Assembly (NCBI GenBank): GCA_964589935.1
Contig: CAZPVD010000005.1
Coordinates: 62,001-126,000, forward strand
DNA length: 64,000 bases
DNA from: VHCN01 sp964589935
GTDB lineage: Bacteria > Verrucomicrobiota > Verrucomicrobiia > Limisphaerales > VHCN01
Direction: 5' to 3'
The notes under the pieces are model-generated. The model was not told where the DNA came from, made no database searches, and was given only the letters and a program-made list of their open reading frames with translations. Of the stretch, positions 26,069 to 34,879 are shown one piece after another. Numbering within the stretch: the stretch's first letter is position 1; every line of letters starts with the position of its first letter. The translations under genes were made by a program, and so were the position numbers.

Positions 26069-26956
26069 TTACGCCGTCGCGAGTTCTGCCGCGCGAATTG
26101 TGTTCGCCATGAGCATCGCCACGGTCATCGGGCCGACGCCGCCGGGGTTCGGCGTGATGAGTCCGGCGATGGGCTGGACATTATCAAAATCCACGTCGCC
26201 AACAAGCCGCGAGCCGTTCTTCGCGGTTGCATCGGGAATGCGGTTCACGCCCACGTCCATCACGACCGCGCCGGGACGAACCATTCCGGCTTTTACAAAA
26301 TGCGCCACGCCCATCGCGGCGATGAGGATGTCCGCGCGGCGGCAGTGCCCGGCGATGTCGCGCGTGCCAGAGTGGCAGAGCGTGACGGTGGCGTTTGCGT
26401 GCTTCGCCTTCTGGCAGAGAATGGCGGCCATCGGTTTGCCGACGATATTGCCGCGGCCGAGGATGACCACTTCCGCGCCGTCCGTTTTCACGCGAGAGCG
26501 GATGAGCAGTTCATGCACGCCTGCCGGTGTGCACGGCACGAAGCCCGTCGGGTCGCCGAGCATCAACTTGCCGACGTTGAGCGGATGAAAACCATCCACG
26601 TCCTTCGCCGGTGAAACCGCGGCGAAGATCGCCGCGGAATCAATCTGCCGCGGCAGCGGCGCCTGCACGAGAATGCCGTGCAACGCCGCGTCTGCGTTGA
26701 GTTTCGCGATCAGTTGAAGCAGTTCCGACTGCGAGGTTTTCTCGTCGAGAACGGTGGTGACATGGTGGATACCGAGCTGCGCGCAGGCGCGCTCCTTCAT
26801 GCCGACATAAACTTTCGAGGCTGGGTCGTCGCCGACGCGGACGAATGCGAGGCCGGCTTGCACGCCGCGCGTCTTGAGCGCGCCGGCGCGCTGCGCGGTT
26901 TCTGCGAGGAGTTGGGCGGCGATGGCGCGGCCGTCAATGAGGTTTGCGGCGGCCAT
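26069..26956 (-). CDS. folD: Bifunctional methylenetetrahydrofolate dehydrogenase/cyclohydrolase FolD
   Basis: 295 residues. Substrate block VRVGDDPASKVYVGMKERAC with the catalytic Lys in YVGMKE, the GILVQAPLPRQ motif, PAKDVDGFHPLNVGKL, the NADP loop VVILGRGNIVGKPMAAIL and the C-terminal TPNPGGVGPMTVAML are all present. FolD interconverts 5,10-methylene-, methenyl- and 10-formyl-tetrahydrofolate in the cytoplasm. ATG at 26956 overlaps the stop of the upstream gene (TGATG), indicating cotranscription. Confidence 0.97.
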   Translation of the reverse strand: MAAANLIDGRAIAAQLLAETAQRAGALKTRGVQAGLAFVRVGDDPASKVYVGMKERACAQLGIHHVTTVLDEKTSQSELLQLIAKLNADAALHGILVQAPLPRQIDSAAIFAAVSPAKDVDGFHPLNVGKLMLGDPTGFVPCTPAGVHELLIRSRVKTDGAEVVILGRGNIVGKPMAAILCQKAKHANATVTLCHSGTRDIAGHCRRADILIAAMGVAHFVKAGMVRPGAVVMDVGVNRIPDATAKNGSRLVGDVDFDNVQPIAGLITPNPGGVGPMTVAMLMANTIRAAELATA

Positions 26957-28095
26957 CACTCGACGGTCTTGAGCGACTCGATGCGCAGCACCGGAACCTT
27001 GGGCCAGCGGCGGTCAATCGCCTCGTCTCCGGTCACGAGCACCACGCGGCCCTTGACGGCAGCCCACGGGATCGTCTCGTTCGTCGAGTAGAGGTAGTTG
27101 ATCGTGCGGCCGGTGTAGATGTCGGCGAGTTCATAATCGCTCGGCGCCTGCACGTTCCAAGCCTTGCGCACGATGCCTTCGCGCGTGACGACGCGCACCG
27201 GGCCGGGCGCTGCTTCCTCGACGGGCGGCGGCGCATTGGTCGTCGCGACCGCAGGCGAAATTTTCGCCGGTTTTTTACCCGCGTTGTCGTTGCCCTTGAA
27301 AAGGCGTTCCCAGAAATTGCGTTTCGGCTGCACGGGCGGAACGTCAATCTTCGAGAAGCCGTCGAAGTTCTCCGTCGGCGCACCGCCTTTCGTGGTGGTC
27401 GTCGGCGCTGGCGTTGGCGCAACAGCGACGGGAACCGGCGCGGGCGTCGGTGTCGTGGCTGCTGGCAGGGTCGGCGTGCCTGCTGGCGCAGGCAATGGAA
27501 GCGGCTTGACCGGAACCGTCTCGACCACCACTGGCGTCGGCGCAGGCGCGGAAATCGGCACCGGCGCCGGGGTTGTTGCAACAGGGGCCGGCGTGGTTGT
27601 CGTGGCGAGAAGTTCCGCGTTGCGCGAGGCGGGCACGCGCGAGACGGTTTCTGCGGCGATGAACGCGACCGCGCTGGCCGGCGCTTCAATTTCCATCCAC
27701 GCGCCGACGGTGCGGAGCGGCTTGACGGGCGTGCCTTTGTCGAGGCGCGCGAGCACGCTGAAGTTTTCTCCGGGGCCGCCGCGCACGTTCAGCTTGGCGA
27801 CGTTCGCCACGTTGTTCGTGACGTAGGGGGCGAAGACCCACACCGGCGTGTTCGACGGCAGCGCGATGCGCAGCCACGCTTTCGGCTCGCCGGTCTTGGG
27901 CTTCTTGACCTTGATTTCTTCGAGGACGTTCACGGTCTCGCCCTTTTTGAGCTGCGTGACGACCTCGCTGTGCAGTGTGGCCTGGCCGCGGATGTTGACG
28001 CGGTTGTCCTTGACCGTGACGGCCTCCTCGGCGGCGCGGAGGCCGGGCGCGGCAAGCAGCGCGGCGAGTGCGAGCGGACAAAGTTTCATTTTCAT
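26956..28095 (-). CDS. Exported SH3-domain protein with long Pro/Ala/Thr linker
   Basis: 379 residues. Signal peptide MKMKLCPLALAALLAAPGLR, then two bacterial SH3-like modules (NVRGQATLHSEVVTQLKKG style at about 33-100 and LNVRGGPGENFSVLARLDKG at about 123-170). A low-complexity Pro/Ala/Thr/Val stretch (about 190-290) and a short folded end follow. SH3b domains usually bind peptidoglycan or its peptides. The linker suggests reach across the periplasm. It is translationally coupled to folD and preceded by the pseudouridine synthase gene with a four-base overlap. Confidence 0.78.
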   Translation of the reverse strand: MKMKLCPLALAALLAAPGLRAAEEAVTVKDNRVNIRGQATLHSEVVTQLKKGETVNVLEEIKVKKPKTGEPKAWLRIALPSNTPVWVFAPYVTNNVANVAKLNVRGGPGENFSVLARLDKGTPVKPLRTVGAWMEIEAPASAVAFIAAETVSRVPASRNAELLATTTTPAPVATTPAPVPISAPAPTPVVVETVPVKPLPLPAPAGTPTLPAATTPTPAPVPVAVAPTPAPTTTTKGGAPTENFDGFSKIDVPPVQPKRNFWERLFKGNDNAGKKPAKISPAVATTNAPPPVEEAAPGPVRVVTREGIVRKAWNVQAPSDYELADIYTGRTINYLYSTNETIPWAAVKGRVVLVTGDEAIDRRWPKVPVLRIESLKTVE

Positions 28096-28802
28096 GATGG
28101 GCCTAGTAGAGTTTTAATTTCCGGCGCTGTCAACGCCCGCCAGCGTCCCGGCGGGAGCTGGCCGAGGCGGATGCGCCCAATCTGCGTGCGCTGGAGCCGG
28201 CAGACAGTCAGGCCGACGGCCTCGAAGAGCCGGCGCACCTCGCGGTTCTTGCCCTCGGCCAGTTCCAGCTCGACGATGCTGTGCGTGTTGTTTGCCGTGA
28301 CGATCCGCGCGCGTTCGGCCCGCAATTCCTCGCCCTCGTGCTGAAGTCCCGCAGTGAAGCGCCGCATCATCGCCAGCTCGACACGGCCCTCGACGAGGGC
28401 GCGATAAAATTTGCGCACGCCGTAGCGCGGATGCGTGAGCCGCAGGCAGAAATCGCCGTCGTTCGTCAGAAAAATCAGCCCCTCGCTTTCGCGGTCGAGT
28501 CGTCCGACGGGAAAAAGATTGTTCCATTCCGGTGGCAGCAAATCCAGCAGTGTCACGCGGCCCTTCTCGTCGCTGCGAGTCGAGACGACGCCGGGCGGTT
28601 TGTTCAGCGCGATGTAAAGTTTGCGGCGTGTGTGGAGCGACGCGCCGTCCAGCACGACGGCGTCCTTCTCCGGGTCCACCTTTGTGCCCAACTCGGTGAC
28701 GACGCGGCCGTTGACGGTGACACGGCCTTCACGGATGAGCTGCTCGCCTCCGCGGCGCGAAGCCACGCCAGCTTCGGCGAGAAATTTTTGGAGGCGAAGC
28801 AT
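28092..28802 (-). CDS. RluB/RsuA-family 23S/16S rRNA pseudouridine synthase
   Basis: 236 residues. S4 RNA-binding domain MLRLQKFLAEAGVASRRGGE at the N-terminus, then NKPPGVVSTRSDEKGR, the catalytic motif FPVGRLDRESEGLIFLTND with Asp, and TQIGRIRLGQLPPGRWR at the C-terminus. The reaction is isomerisation of one uridine in ribosomal RNA. RluB is the closer match by overall arrangement, but assignment within the family is not certain. The start chosen is the ATG beginning the S4 domain; the frame upstream is antisense to the next gene. Confidence 0.92.
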   Translation of the reverse strand: MLRLQKFLAEAGVASRRGGEQLIREGRVTVNGRVVTELGTKVDPEKDAVVLDGASLHTRRKLYIALNKPPGVVSTRSDEKGRVTLLDLLPPEWNNLFPVGRLDRESEGLIFLTNDGDFCLRLTHPRYGVRKFYRALVEGRVELAMMRRFTAGLQHEGEELRAERARIVTANNTHSIVELELAEGKNREVRRLFEAVGLTVCRLQRTQIGRIRLGQLPPGRWRALTAPEIKTLLGPS

Positions 28803-28903
28803 GGGAAGATTGCCCGACTCGGGTTTCCAATTGCCGGATGAAGCGCCTGCTCTCGCACGCCTCCGGTCGTCAGACGATAAGGAATCGGCTACCTGCAACG
28901 AAA

Positions 28904-29059
28904 TCAAACATCGGGCTTGGTCTTCTTGAGGCCGGTGACGCGGGCGCCGGCCTTCCACTCGCCGCGCTTCTTGAGGAGGGCGACGCGCTCGAAGCGCTTG
29001 AGGACATTCCGCTTGGCGCCGCCGGCGCTGACGGCACGAAGACTGCGATGCTGTGACAT
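28904..29059 (-). CDS. Chlamydia/Verrucomicrobia-type small basic protein
   Basis: 51 residues starting MSQHRSLRAVSAGGAKRNVL and ending KKTKPDV, with VTGLKKTKP and LLKKRGEWKAG blocks. The composition is strongly basic. It matches the 'small basic protein' family restricted to the Chlamydiae/Verrucomicrobia group that is thought to associate with ribosomal RNA. The gene is too short to be found by length filters. It lies head-to-head with the rpsP operon, in keeping with a translation role. Confidence 0.88.
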   Translation of the reverse strand: MSQHRSLRAVSAGGAKRNVLKRFERVALLKKRGEWKAGARVTGLKKTKPDV

Positions 29060-29277
29060 AAATCAGGTTGTGTTGGCCGCCGCGGCACCGCGACGGGAAC
29101 GCGGTTTGTAGCAGATCACGGCGGCGACGCAAGGTTTGTTTGGCTGCGACGGGGAAGTATTTTTTCTAAAACGATGCTTGCCAACCCGCAGGACGGCGGC
29201 TAGCCTCGCGCTCCTTTTTGCAAAGGCTGCGGCTTCCGGCCGGGTGGTCGGGTGGTTTGCGGCGAGAAAGACAATTT
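29060..29277. other. Divergent promoter region of small basic protein and rpsP operon
   Basis: 218 bases between two divergent translation-related genes. A weak plus-strand candidate is TTGTTT, 16 bases, TATTTT around 29134-29161. No attenuator-like hairpin is obvious. Confidence 0.3.
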
Positions 29278-29544
29278 ATGCCAGTTAGAATTCGTTTGAA
29301 GCGGGTCGGCACGAAGAACACGCCCGCGTTCCGCATCGTTGTGGCCGACGGCCGCAGCCCGCGCGACGGCAAGTTCATCGAGGAAATCGGCAATTACGCG
29401 CCGCTCAAGAAGGGTGACAATTTTACCGTGAACCTCGAGCGCGCCGAGTATTGGATCAGCAAGGGCGCGCAGCCGAGCGACACGGTCGCCAGCTTCCTGC
29501 GCCAAGCGCGCCGTAACAAGCCGGCGGAGCCTGCCGCCGCCTGA
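29278..29544 (+). CDS. rpsP: 30S ribosomal protein bS16
   Basis: 88 residues: VRIRLKRVGTKNTPAFRIVV, DGRSPRDGKFIEEIGNYAPL and RAEYWISKGAQPSDTV are the classical bS16 blocks in order. It binds 16S rRNA early in 30S assembly. It is the first gene of the conserved rpsP-khpA-trmD-rplS order, 10 bases before khpA. Confidence 0.98.
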   Translation: MPVRIRLKRVGTKNTPAFRIVVADGRSPRDGKFIEEIGNYAPLKKGDNFTVNLERAEYWISKGAQPSDTVASFLRQARRNKPAEPAAA

Positions 29545-29554
29545 TTTCCCCGCC

Positions 29555-29800
29555 ATGCAGGCCTTCCTCGAATATGTCGTGAAAGGTCTGGTGGACCGGC
29601 CGGACGCCGTCATCGTCACGCCGGTGCCGCACGGTGCGGAGACCGTCTATGAACTGCGCGTGCATCCCACGGACATGGGCAAGATCATCGGCAAACAAGG
29701 CGCGACGGTGCAGGCCATCCGCGCGTTGCTGGCCGCAGGCGCGTCGCGCAAGGGCCAGCGTTGCTCGCTCGAACTCGTCGAGGAACGCGAGCCGGATTGA
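29555..29800 (+). CDS. khpA: KH-domain RNA-binding protein KhpA
   Basis: 81 residues. A single KH domain with the GKIIGKQGATVQAIRALL loop-helix (GXXG = GKQG) and preceding PHGAETVYELRVHPTDM. Members between rpsP and trmD bind structured RNA and are linked to cell-shape control in some bacteria. Context and motif make the call firm. Confidence 0.94.
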   Translation: MQAFLEYVVKGLVDRPDAVIVTPVPHGAETVYELRVHPTDMGKIIGKQGATVQAIRALLAAGASRKGQRCSLELVEEREPD

Positions 29801-29844
29801 AGTTTTTTCCGCGGCGTCGCGTTGCGTGACGCCGCGTGGTGCGC

Positions 29845-30558
29845 ATGAAGATTGACGTGCTCACCTTGTTTCCCGGCATGTTCGCCGGGCCGTTGGATGA
29901 GAGCATCATCAAGCGGGCGCGGGCGGAGGGCAGGCTCGAACTGGCCATCCACAACCTGCGCGACTACACGCACGACCAGCGCCGCACGGTGGATGACAAG
30001 CCGTTTGGTGGCGGGCCGGGCATGTTGCTCAAGCCGGAACCGATCTTTGAAGCGGTTGAAAAACTGTCCGCGCCGGACACGCGGGTGATCCTGCTGTGTC
30101 CGACCGGGCGAGTCTTCAACCAGGCCGTCGCACGCGAACTCGCGCAGCAACGGCACCTGTTGCTCGTCTGCGGCAGTTATGAAGGCTTCGACCAGCGCGT
30201 GCATGACGCGCTCGCGCACGACGAGCTGTCCATCGGCGACTTTGTCCTGACGAACGGCGCGCTGCCGGCGATGGTGATCGTGGACGCGGTGACGCGGCTG
30301 CTGCCGGGCGTGCTCGGCGACGACGCGAGCGCGCACGACGAGTCGTTCAGCCGCGGCACGCTCGAGTATCCGCACTACACGCGGCCGGCGGAATTCCGCG
30401 GGATGCGCGTGCCCGAAGTGCTGCTTTCCGGCCATCACGCCGAGATCGAGAAGTGGCGCGCGGAACAGGCGAAGCAGCGCACCGGGCGGCGACGCCCAGA
30501 TTTGTTGGCGAAAGAAAATGAAACCGGCGCACCGGCCGACCCGGGCGCCACAAAATGA
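29845..30558 (+). CDS. trmD: tRNA (guanine37-N1)-methyltransferase TrmD
   Basis: 237 residues starting MKIDVLTLFPGMF (a GTG nine bases earlier is unlikely). The SPOUT trefoil knot includes KPFGGGPGMLLKPEPIFEAV, LCPTGRVFNQ, VCGSYEGFDQRVHDAL and SIGDFVLTNGALPAMVIVD; the catalytic Asp is in the C-terminal ESFSRGTLEYPHYTRP region. It methylates G37 of several tRNAs, preventing frameshifting. It is within the ribosomal operon. Confidence 0.98.
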   Translation: MKIDVLTLFPGMFAGPLDESIIKRARAEGRLELAIHNLRDYTHDQRRTVDDKPFGGGPGMLLKPEPIFEAVEKLSAPDTRVILLCPTGRVFNQAVARELAQQRHLLLVCGSYEGFDQRVHDALAHDELSIGDFVLTNGALPAMVIVDAVTRLLPGVLGDDASAHDESFSRGTLEYPHYTRPAEFRGMRVPEVLLSGHHAEIEKWRAEQAKQRTGRRRPDLLAKENETGAPADPGATK

Positions 30559-30568
30559 AAACTGATTT

Positions 30569-30967
30569 ATGAACCAGGCACTATTGGATAGAATTGAAAG
30601 CTCCTACATCCGCAAGGACCTGCCGGCCTTCGGCCCCGGCGACACCGTGCGCGTTCACACCAAGGTCGTCGAGGGCGAGAAGGAACGCATCCAGATTTTC
30701 ACCGGCGTTGTCCTCGGCATTCGCGGCCACGGCATCAACGAGACCTTCACCGTCCGGCGCATCAGCTACGGCGAGGGAGTCGAGCGCGTGTTCCCGCTGC
30801 ACTCGCCGCGCATTGACAAGATCGAGATCGAGCGCAAGGGCGACGTGCGCCGAGCCAAGCTCACCTACCTGCGCAAGCGCATCGGCAAAGGTGCCACCGC
30901 GGTGAAGGAACTGGAAGAGAAGGAGACGAAGGCAGCCCCGCCTGCCGCCGCTCCGGCAGCGAAGTAA
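30569..30967 (+). CDS. rplS: 50S ribosomal protein bL19
   Basis: 132 residues. FGPGDTVRVHTKVVEGEKER, IQIFTGVVLGIRGHGINETF, FTVRRISYGEGVERVFPLHS and LTYLRKRIGK are the bL19 blocks in order. The C-terminal Glu/Lys/Ala extension (about 110-132) is longer than in E. coli. It sits at the 30S/50S interface. It is the last gene of the operon and is followed by a terminator. Confidence 0.97.
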   Translation: MNQALLDRIESSYIRKDLPAFGPGDTVRVHTKVVEGEKERIQIFTGVVLGIRGHGINETFTVRRISYGEGVERVFPLHSPRIDKIEIERKGDVRRAKLTYLRKRIGKGATAVKELEEKETKAAPPAAAPAAK

Positions 30968-30992
30968 CCGCCGCTTCAAAAACATTTCGCAC

Positions 30993-31024
30993 GAGGCGAG
31001 GCTCCGGCCTCGCCTTTGTGTTTT
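30993..31024 (+). terminator. Rho-independent terminator of the rpsP-rplS operon
   Basis: Stem AGGCGAGG / CCTCGCCT with loop CTCCGG, followed by TTGTGTTTT. It begins 25 bases after rplS and 37 bases before the left att repeat. Confidence 0.85.
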
Positions 31025-31060
31025 CAGGAAGTGACGAACGGGAAAACTGTGCCGAAGAAA

Positions 31061-31087
31061 ATGGTGCGCGATAGAGGATTTGAACCT
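31061..31087. other. Left attachment-site repeat of the integrated element (tRNA-Val 3' fragment)
   Basis: 27 bases identical, in the same orientation, to 45317-45343, which is the 3' end (CCA, acceptor and most of the T arm) of the intact tRNA-Val gene. Identity stops at both flanks. This is the expected duplicated core of a tyrosine-recombinase integration into a tRNA gene. Confidence 0.92.
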
Positions 31088-31126
31088 AATTTCTCAGCGT
31101 TTTCCGTGTTGCTCATAGTTGCGCCT

Positions 31127-31301
31127 TTGTGCGGCTGGCTGCCCATAGAAAACTCAAAATATCCCAATAAATCAAGATTAAAGTCGCAACTGTGAGCAAC
31201 CTTTGGAAGTTTCTGCCGTGCGATTTTGTGCGGCTGTTTTCGAGTTGTGCGGTAATTGTGCGGTAAAATTTTATGGCAAAATCTGTGCGCGATTTGTGCG
31301 G
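31127..31301. repeat. Five TTGTGCGG direct repeats, probable integrase arm sites
   Basis: The octamer TTGTGCGG occurs on the plus strand at 31127, 31226, 31245, 31256 and 31294, and the longer form GTGCGGTAA at two of these. The same octamer is at 45265 and a CTGTGCGGTAAAA copy at 45276, just inside the right att repeat. Placement close to both ends suggests arm-type recombinase binding sites. The rest of 31088-31387 contains no gene. Confidence 0.6.
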
Positions 31302-31387
31302 TGATTTTCCAGAGGATTTGTGCCTCTGATAAAACTATGGGGTGACACACTTGCCCCGCGTTCGCTTCGTTTGCTACGCTCCGCCCC

Positions 31388-34300
31388 ATGCCCAAGCGGG
31401 ACATTGAGGATTTCATTTCGCATTGGAAGGGTGCGACTGCATCGGAGCAGTCCATTAGCCAGCAATTCCTTTTGGAACTGTGCGACTTGCTCGACGTGCC
31501 GCAACCCGGCAACCAGCGCAACGGCGCTTACACTTTCGAGTTTCACGTCAGCGAAGTCCAAGCCGACGGCAGCACCAAGGACAAGCGCATAGACCTTTAC
31601 CAGCGCGCCTGCTTCGTCCTCGAATCCAAAAAATTTCAGGAAAAGGTTGCCGAACAAACCAGCCTCGAACTTGCCGCCGAAAAAATCGGTGCAACCGGCA
31701 AGCGCAAGAAAATCGCCGCGCCCGTCCGCGATACGGAACGCTGGGATGATGCGATGCTCAAAGCCTTCATTCAGGCGCGCGATTATGTCCGCGCCCTGCC
31801 GACAAATGAACCCGCGCCGCCGTTCCTGCTCGTGGTGGATGTTGGACACGTCATTGAAATCCGCGCTGATTTCTCGCTGACAGGCCGCGCTTACCAGCCG
31901 TTTCCAGACCCGCTCACTTATCGCATCCGCCTGGAGCAGTTGCGGGATGAGAAAGTCCGCGAGTGGCTGAAACTCGTTTGGACAAACCCGCTCGCGCTCG
32001 ATCCGTCCAAGCGCAGTGCGGAAGTCACCCGCGAAGTCGCCAAGCATCTTGCCGAACTCGCCAAGTCCTTTGAAAAGGCCGGGCACTCCCCGAAGATCGT
32101 TGCCGAATTTCTCACACGCTGCCTGTTTTGTATGTTCGCCGAGGATGTCGGCTTGCTCACAAACAGCGACGGCAAGCCCGGCTTCACCGCTTTGCTAAAC
32201 AGCCTGCCGACGAATGGCGAAGGCTTTGAAACCATGCTCCGCACTCTCTTTGCGGAAATGAATGAAGGCCGCAGCAAAGATGTTTCGGTTATCCTCCGCC
32301 GCAAGCTGCTCAGATTTAACGGCGGCCTGTTTGCCGACAACACCGTGCTGCCGGTGAACGGCACGCAGCTTGGCATTTTGAAAGCCGCCGCCGCACTCGA
32401 CTGGCAGCACGTTGAACCCGCCATTTTCGGCACGTTGTTGGAACGCGCGCTGGGCGGCGAAGGCGAGCGGCACAAGCTGGGCGCGCATTTCACGCCGCGC
32501 AGCTACGTGGAACGCCTCGTTTTGCCGACGGTGATTGAACCGCTTCGCGCCGAATGGGAAAACGTCCGCGCCGCCGCCGTCCAGATCGGCAAGCGCGGCG
32601 AGATTGAAAAGGCGCGGGCGGAAATCAATCGTTTCCACGAACGGCTGTGCGAAGTGAAGGTTTTAGACCCGGCGTGCGGTTCGGGCAATTTCCTTTACGT
32701 CGCGCTGGAACATTTGAAACGGCTGGAAGGCGAAGTTTGGGATTTTGCCGGGCAGTTCGGCGAAAGTTTCAAACTGGAAATGACGGAACACACCGTTGAC
32801 CCGCACCAATTTCTCGGCCTCGAAATCAATCCGCGCGCCGCGTCCATTGCCGAAATGGTTTTGTGGATTGGTTACTTGCAATGGCATTTCCGCACGCGCG
32901 GCCAAACCATGCCCGCCGAGCCGGTGCTGAAAAATTTCAAAAACATCCAATGCCGCGACGCCGTGCTGTCCTACGACGGCGAACCGCAACCGGCGCGCGA
33001 TGAAGCCGGAAACGTAAAAACAATTTGGGATCGGCGTAGCGTGAAAAAGGATTTGATAACGGGGCGCGACGTGCCGGACGAAACCGAGCGTGTGCAGTTG
33101 CTCACCTATAAAAACCCCCGCCCGGCAGCTTGGCCGCAAGCTGATTTCATCGTCGGCAATCCACCGTTTATTGGAAACAAAAAGATGCGAGACGATTTAG
33201 GCGATGGTTACGCCGAAACGCTTCGCGCCACTTATCCCGACGTGCCAGAATCGGCAAACTTCGTCATGTATTGGTGGCACAAGTCCGCCGAGCTTGTCCG
33301 CACTGGCAAAGTGAAACGCTTTGGCCTCATCACGACAAATGCCATCAGTCAGACATTTAATCGGCGCGTCTTACAACATCACCTTTCAGAAAAACCAATG
33401 CTGTCATTGGTATTTGCCATTCCGAATCATCCGTGGGTTGATACAGCAGACGGAGCAGCAGTAGGAATAGCGATGACCGTTGGCGTGGCAGGTGAGCAAA
33501 CGGGAGAATTACTTGAAGTCAAAACCGAAACGCCGCAGCCAGACGGTTCTGCTAAAGTCACATTTAATACACAATGCGGAAAAATATCCGCTGACTTAAC
33601 TACAGATGCCGGGGTTGCTTCGGCAATAGCACTTCGCGCGAATGAAGGACTCATTCACATGGGAGTTAAATTACATGGAATGGGTTTCGTTGTTAGTCGA
33701 GATGAAGCAAGGGGATTGGGGCTTGGTAAAATAGGGCAATTAAGTAAGCACATTCGAGAATACAGAAACGGCAAGGATATAGCTGATTTTCCGCGTGATG
33801 TGCTAGTAATTGATCTTTACGGTCTTTCTGAAAAGGAAGTTAGGGAACAATTTCCGGCTGTTTACCAACGCGTTTTAACCACAGTTAAACCTGAACGCGA
33901 CCAAAACAAGAGGGCAACTTATCGTAATAACTGGTGGGTGTTTGCCGAACCACGTTCTTTGATGAGAGCAGCGCTTGAAAACTTGAATCGTTATGTTTGC
34001 ACAACGGAAACGGCGAAACATCGCGTGTTTAGTTTTCTGCCAGTAGAAGTTTTGCCCGATCAAAAATTGCGCATGATTGCTTCCGATGACGCATTTATTT
34101 TAGGCGTTCTGTCGAGTCACATCCATATTACTTGGACTTCCGCTTGTAGTGCATTGCTAGGGCCTACCCCGGTTTACGTTAATTCTACTTGTTTTGATCC
34201 GTTTCCGTTTCCGTTGTGCGGGCAACGCGAGAAAGCGCGCATCCGCGAATTGGCGGAAGCGTTGGACGCGCATCGCAAACAGGTGCAAGCCAAGCACGGC

Positions 34301-34867
34301 GTCACGCTCACCGGCCTTTACAACGTCCTTGAAAAAATCCGCGCCGGGGAAACGCTCGCGGAAAAAGAAAAATTTGTCCACGACCGGGGACTGGTTTCCA
34401 CGCTCAAAAGTCTGCACGACGACCTCGACGCCGCCGTGTCCGCCGCCTACGGCTGGCCGGCCAGCCTGACGGACGCGGAAATTTTGGAACGGCTCGTAGC
34501 CTTGAACGCCGAACGCGCGGCGGAAGAAGCGCGCGGCGTGATCCACTGGCTGCGCCCGGAGTATCAAGCCAAAGGCCAGCAAGAAATCAATCTGCCCGTC
34601 GGCCTGCCGTTCGATTTGGGCAAGTCCAAGAAAAAAGCCAAAGCCGCGCCCGCCAAGCGCAAAGGCAAAGCCGCATGGCCGAAAACCTTGCCGGAACGGA
34701 TGCACGCGGTTGAAACAGCCTTGCACGCCGCCGCCGCGCCGATTGCGCCCGCCGATCTCGCCAAACAATTTGCTCGCGCCAAGCCAGCGGACGTGACGGA
34801 AATTTTGAAAACGCTGGAAACCTTTGGCCGCGCCCGGAAAGCGGGAGAGGGGAAATTCAAAGCCTAA
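31388..34867 (+). CDS. MmeI-like (type IIL/IIG) restriction endonuclease-methyltransferase
   Basis: 1159 residues combining cutting and modification. N-terminal nuclease: Asp69 in RIDLYQRACF and Glu79-x-Lys81 in VLESKKF reproduce the D-X9-E-X-K spacing of MmeI. A helical spacer follows. The adenine-methyltransferase core has motif I VLDPACGSGNFLY (about 424-436) and catalytic motif IV NPPF (about 591-594), then a target-recognition region (about 700-920). The last about 130 residues are a Lys/Ala-rich linker plus a small helical domain not typical of MmeI. Such enzymes recognise an asymmetric site, methylate one strand and cut at a distance. It is the largest cargo gene of the island. Confidence 0.88.
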   Translation: MPKRDIEDFISHWKGATASEQSISQQFLLELCDLLDVPQPGNQRNGAYTFEFHVSEVQADGSTKDKRIDLYQRACFVLESKKFQEKVAEQTSLELAAEKIGATGKRKKIAAPVRDTERWDDAMLKAFIQARDYVRALPTNEPAPPFLLVVDVGHVIEIRADFSLTGRAYQPFPDPLTYRIRLEQLRDEKVREWLKLVWTNPLALDPSKRSAEVTREVAKHLAELAKSFEKAGHSPKIVAEFLTRCLFCMFAEDVGLLTNSDGKPGFTALLNSLPTNGEGFETMLRTLFAEMNEGRSKDVSVILRRKLLRFNGGLFADNTVLPVNGTQLGILKAAAALDWQHVEPAIFGTLLERALGGEGERHKLGAHFTPRSYVERLVLPTVIEPLRAEWENVRAAAVQIGKRGEIEKARAEINRFHERLCEVKVLDPACGSGNFLYVALEHLKRLEGEVWDFAGQFGESFKLEMTEHTVDPHQFLGLEINPRAASIAEMVLWIGYLQWHFRTRGQTMPAEPVLKNFKNIQCRDAVLSYDGEPQPARDEAGNVKTIWDRRSVKKDLITGRDVPDETERVQLLTYKNPRPAAWPQADFIVGNPPFIGNKKMRDDLGDGYAETLRATYPDVPESANFVMYWWHKSAELVRTGKVKRFGLITTNAISQTFNRRVLQHHLSEKPMLSLVFAIPNHPWVDTADGAAVGIAMTVGVAGEQTGELLEVKTETPQPDGSAKVTFNTQCGKISADLTTDAGVASAIALRANEGLIHMGVKLHGMGFVVSRDEARGLGLGKIGQLSKHIREYRNGKDIADFPRDVLVIDLYGLSEKEVREQFPAVYQRVLTTVKPERDQNKRATYRNNWWVFAEPRSLMRAALENLNRYVCTTETAKHRVFSFLPVEVLPDQKLRMIASDDAFILGVLSSHIHITWTSACSALLGPTPVYVNSTCFDPFPFPLCGQREKARIRELAEALDAHRKQVQAKHGVTLTGLYNVLEKIRAGETLAEKEKFVHDRGLVSTLKSLHDDLDAAVSAAYGWPASLTDAEILERLVALNAERAAEEARGVIHWLRPEYQAKGQQEINLPVGLPFDLGKSKKKAKAAPAKRKGKAAWPKTLPERMHAVETALHAAAAPIAPADLAKQFARAKPADVTEILKTLETFGRARKAGEGKFKA

Positions 34868-34879
34868 ACAGGAGAAATT

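Noticed and set aside
31388..34867. BREX PglX assignment for the large methyltransferase
   Set aside because: It carries an MmeI-type nuclease motif at the N-terminus, and no brxA/B/C, pglZ or lon-like genes are nearby.
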